Assembly (NCBI GenBank): GCA_949472775.1
Contig: CASWVG010000006.1
Coordinates: 42,363-106,362, forward strand
Length of the DNA stretch: 64,000 nt
DNA from: an uncultured Lachnospiraceae bacterium
GTDB taxonomy: Bacteria > Bacillota > Clostridia > Lachnospirales > Lachnospiraceae
Direction of reading: 5' to 3'
Under the pieces are notes generated by a model. It made no database searches. It was given only the letters and a program-made list of their open reading frames with translations, and was not told the DNA's origin. Of the stretch, positions 61,536 to 64,000 are shown in pieces (within the stretch, counting starts at the first letter, position 1; every line of letters begins with the position of its first letter). The translations under genes and the position numbers were made by a program.

Positions 61536-63539
61536 CTACCGAAATATTTTCACACTGCCGCCGGTTTCACCTGCAAAAGCGATATAACCGTCCTGAGGAA
61601 GGTCGATGGCGTTGACTGCGTCCTTGATGTGGGTGCTGTACAGCAGCTCACGAAACTTGTTGTAGACGTATACAGCAGAGTTATCAGGACGTTCGACAAC
61701 AATACTCTTTCCGCCCATATCTTTCCCGACGCGGTACCATACGGCTTCACCGCTGTGAAGGGGAATTTCGGTGATATCAGCGGTAAACGCCGGAAGGCTG
61801 TCCACGCTGCGGCATCGCGCCCCATTGCTCAGATCAAGGGAGGCTGCCGATGTTTGATCCGCATAGGTCTGCCGGGTAATCTCTATGTCAAACAAATCTC
61901 TGTTTGTACTGCTCGGTATGGAGGTAAAGAAAAGGGCATGATTTTCATCGGTCAGTTTTTCCGCTCTTGCCCCTTCGCTGTTTTTTACCAGAATATAGCC
62001 GGGGAATGCCTCGTCTGTCACGACCCGGTAAAACGGACTTTCATAGTCTTGAGAGGTCCATTTTTCGTTATATTTGACAAAAAATGTCCGCGAAAGCTCG
62101 TCCCAGCTTTGCTGTACACTACGTGGAACGGAATTTTCCTCCATTTTTTCCCCTGTGTACATACCTTCTGCCGCATTTCCAAAGTTCTGGCATATCCCAA
62201 GCCCCGGATATACGGTGAACAGATCCGTTCTGATGTATATTTTGCCGTCCTTTTCCTCAAAATAAACGATTTCCCTGTCTGCAGTCATCTTACCGCTGTC
62301 ATTTACCCTGACAAAGCCTCCGTCCCCGGTAATCTTAAATCTTTCGGGTGATGCGTTGTCAGTGCCCAAGTCTTCCCTGTACATAGCGGTATCGTCAAAT
62401 GTGATCCTGCATATTCCGTTGCTGTATAATCCGCCGATGCAGTATAAACCCTCATATTTTTTATACTGTTCGGGGATGGTGTCCATTATTTCCGGCTCGG
62501 GAGAAGTCAGACCGCTTACCGCCATTCCCCGTTCTGCAAGCGCCACGTCCATCAGCGCAAACGCCATAAGCCCGGCATATTGGCTGCTGCTGTCATCTCC
62601 GGCAGTCAGTACCGCAGCGCTGATCTGTTCATCGGGGGCGACAAGGAGGTACGAGTGCATATACGGCACATCTCCGCCCTTGCCCATGACCTTTATGTTT
62701 TCTTTTTCGTACTTGACTTGTTCCACAAAGTCCCAGCCCAGACCGTAGCTCTCGTATTTTGCGTCATCGCTCCAACGGGTAGACATCTGTGTTTTTGCCT
62801 CATCGGAAAGCAGCACATCATTTCCCGTAAAAAAAGCGCTGCCGAAATTTGCCACGTCAGGAGCGGTGGCATAGATGCCGCCCGTACCTGCCGCCATTTC
62901 ATATGGGTATTCGATTGGCAGAAAGCCGCGATAGAGAGATACCCGCGCATCGCCCAAATCGCCCGCATACAGACTCCATGCCGTTCCCGTATGGTCCGCG
63001 CCTATCTCTGAAGCGATGTTATCCCTCACATAATCCGTAAAGCTCATACCGCTGACATTTTCTACGATATGCTCCATAATCTCAAAGCCCTTATTATTAT
63101 AGCAGGCATATTCCCCGGGAGAAGCTTTGAAACGCTGCCCCGACACGATATCAAATGTACTGTCATGCACGAAGCTGTCAACATCCTCATAAAGATAATG
63201 GTTTATCGGCAGGCCCACGGATATGCCCGATGTGTGATTCATAAGCATACGCACGGTGATGTCCTTGTACCGCTCATCATTCATCCTGAAATCGGGGAGA
63301 TATTTTGTGACAGGAGCGTCAAGTTCTATTTTTCCCTCGTCAACAAGCTGCATGACCGCCAATGTGGAATACATTTTGCTTACAGACGCAATACAATATA
63401 TCCTGTCCTGCGAAGCGGCTGCTTCGGCTGTCAGTTCCGACTGTGCAGGTTCGGCATGTACCGCGTTTCCAGCAGATGCGTATACCGTTCCCGCCATACA
63501 CAAGGCAGATATTGCCGCAATCATCTTTTTCTTCACCAT
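61536..63539 (-). CDS. Secreted serine hydrolase, class C beta-lactamase-like
   Basis: 667 aa. A signal peptide (about 1-29, ending AVHAEP) indicates export. Residues about 40-345 are a beta-lactamase/penicillin-binding-protein-like domain: SxxK is SVSK (IASVSKMYST), YxN is YNN (ACYNNKGF), and a GKGGD stretch stands where the KTG/HTG box is expected. The C-terminal half (about 370-667) is a beta-rich domain of unknown function. It may be a peptidase or esterase acting on wall or peptides. GGAGG precedes the start, 15 bp after the ABC permease stop, so the two are co-transcribed. Confidence 0.88.
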   Translation of the reverse strand: MVKKKMIAAISALCMAGTVYASAGNAVHAEPAQSELTAEAAASQDRIYCIASVSKMYSTLAVMQLVDEGKIELDAPVTKYLPDFRMNDERYKDITVRMLMNHTSGISVGLPINHYLYEDVDSFVHDSTFDIVSGQRFKASPGEYACYNNKGFEIMEHIVENVSGMSFTDYVRDNIASEIGADHTGTAWSLYAGDLGDARVSLYRGFLPIEYPYEMAAGTGGIYATAPDVANFGSAFFTGNDVLLSDEAKTQMSTRWSDDAKYESYGLGWDFVEQVKYEKENIKVMGKGGDVPYMHSYLLVAPDEQISAAVLTAGDDSSSQYAGLMAFALMDVALAERGMAVSGLTSPEPEIMDTIPEQYKKYEGLYCIGGLYSNGICRITFDDTAMYREDLGTDNASPERFKITGDGGFVRVNDSGKMTADREIVYFEEKDGKIYIRTDLFTVYPGLGICQNFGNAAEGMYTGEKMEENSVPRSVQQSWDELSRTFFVKYNEKWTSQDYESPFYRVVTDEAFPGYILVKNSEGARAEKLTDENHALFFTSIPSSTNRDLFDIEITRQTYADQTSAASLDLSNGARCRSVDSLPAFTADITEIPLHSGEAVWYRVGKDMGGKSIVVERPDNSAVYVYNKFRELLYSTHIKDAVNAIDLPQDGYIAFAGETGGSVKIFR

Positions 63540-63554
63540 GATTCACCTCCACTT

Positions 63555-64000
63555 TCATTCCGTCATAAGCTCGGTCACGGATATTTTTCTGATACTGCCT
63601 GCACTGATGTAGGTAACAATCAGGCAGAATAACACAAGCGCTGCCGTCGTACCGATGATCAGCGGCAGGCTTTCGGGAATCTGTACACCGAACGCGGCCA
63701 TCCAGAATGCACGCTGTACCCATACCGACAACACCGCGGCGATGCAGGAGGAGATGATCGTTACTGGGAGAATCCGCAGGGTGAGCTGTATCATAAGATC
63801 CCTTGACGTATAGCCCATACTTTTCATGATACCTAATTCCCTGCGCTGTCTTTTTACGGCAGATGCGGCTATGATGCCCAATATTACCGCCACCACAACA
63901 GCAATGAATATCACGGCACAGAACGAGAATGTTTTTGTGACCGCAGCTATGGATTCCATTTGAGATTTCAAAAAATCCTTCATGGAGGATATCTCCTTTA
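63555..64000 (-). CDS. FtsX/MacB-type ABC transporter permease (C-terminal part; 5' end outside window)
   Basis: Only the last ~148 codons are visible and the frame stays open to the right edge. They contain the final three transmembrane helices of an FtsX-like permease with the conserved loop QRRELGIMKSMGYTSRDLM. These permeases, with a LolD/MacB-type ATPase, move peptides or lipoproteins or drive mechanotransmission. An ATPase gene is expected just outside the window. An internal ATG at 63983 exists but the upstream sequence is also in frame, so the gene is treated as partial. Confidence 0.85.
   Translation of the reverse strand, partial: KEISSMKDFLKSQMESIAAVTKTFSFCAVIFIAVVVAVILGIIAASAVKRQRRELGIMKSMGYTSRDLMIQLTLRILPVTIISSCIAAVLSVWVQRAFWMAAFGVQIPESLPLIIGTTAALVLFCLIVTYISAGSIRKISVTELMTE

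Noticed and set aside
61512..62351. 279-codon plus-strand frame
   Set aside because: Antisense to the secreted serine hydrolase, which has signal peptide and catalytic motifs on the minus strand.

Overview
The window (about 50% GC, almost every gene on the minus strand) reads as a chromosome segment of a gut-type Lachnospiraceae (Clostridia). The evidence is the strong AGGAGG-type ribosome sites, lipobox ABC binding proteins with acidic Ala/Glu linkers, a YesM/YesN-type two-component pair, stand-alone c-di-GMP enzymes and DUF342. No rRNA, tRNA or CRISPR array was seen.

Positions 1-22200 hold transport and signalling genes. In order of transcription (right to left) they are: a 5'-truncated MazG-like gene; a YesM/YesN-type kinase-regulator pair; a carbohydrate ABC importer (binding lipoprotein plus two permeases); a PhnB/VOC protein; a DUF342 (FapA-like) protein with seven exact-period 26-residue repeats, followed by a receiver-HD-GYP phosphodiesterase; a propeller/binding-protein fusion lipoprotein; an EAL phosphodiesterase; and a BMP-type nucleoside importer (lipoprotein, double ATPase, two permeases). 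A PAS-containing hybrid-type histidine kinase is coupled to the importer and runs off the left edge.

Positions 22557-58549 hold one co-directional block of 26 genes with gaps under 50 bp, ending at a strong terminator (22444-22495). It encodes an elaborate glycerol-phosphate glycan. There are three CDP-glycerol-type transferases, three glycerol-3-phosphate-cytidylyltransferase domains (two of them fused to other enzymes), two paralogous citrate-lyase-ligase-like nucleotidyltransferases, eight glycosyltransferases, an FkbM and a second methyltransferase, a carbamoyltransferase, a full AsnB plus a glutaminase-less AsnB-like enzyme, a TupA-like ATP-grasp protein, an SGNH hydrolase, a GDPD, and two sugar-isomerase-like TIM barrels (one apparently dead). 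A Rossmann-like GxGxxG module is attached to at least ten otherwise unrelated enzymes of this block. No flippase, polymerase, priming transferase or ABC exporter is present, so export of the product, or its acceptor, must be encoded elsewhere.

Immediately upstream of this block (58550-61004) sits an unusual cassette. It holds a serine recombinase, a short segment flanked by 17-bp inverted repeats, and an intact TnpB homologue in which all three RuvC catalytic acidic positions look substituted. A strongly nested palindromic RNA-like segment lies between that gene and the glycan operon. By analogy with TnpB-derived, nuclease-dead RNA-guided repressors (TldR), this is the best candidate for an undescribed system: an RNA-guided and/or recombinase-linked regulator of a surface-glycan operon.

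Positions 61066-64000 hold a terminator, an alpha/beta-hydrolase fragment, a secreted class C beta-lactamase-like serine hydrolase, and the 3' end of an FtsX/MacB-type ABC permease that runs off the right edge.
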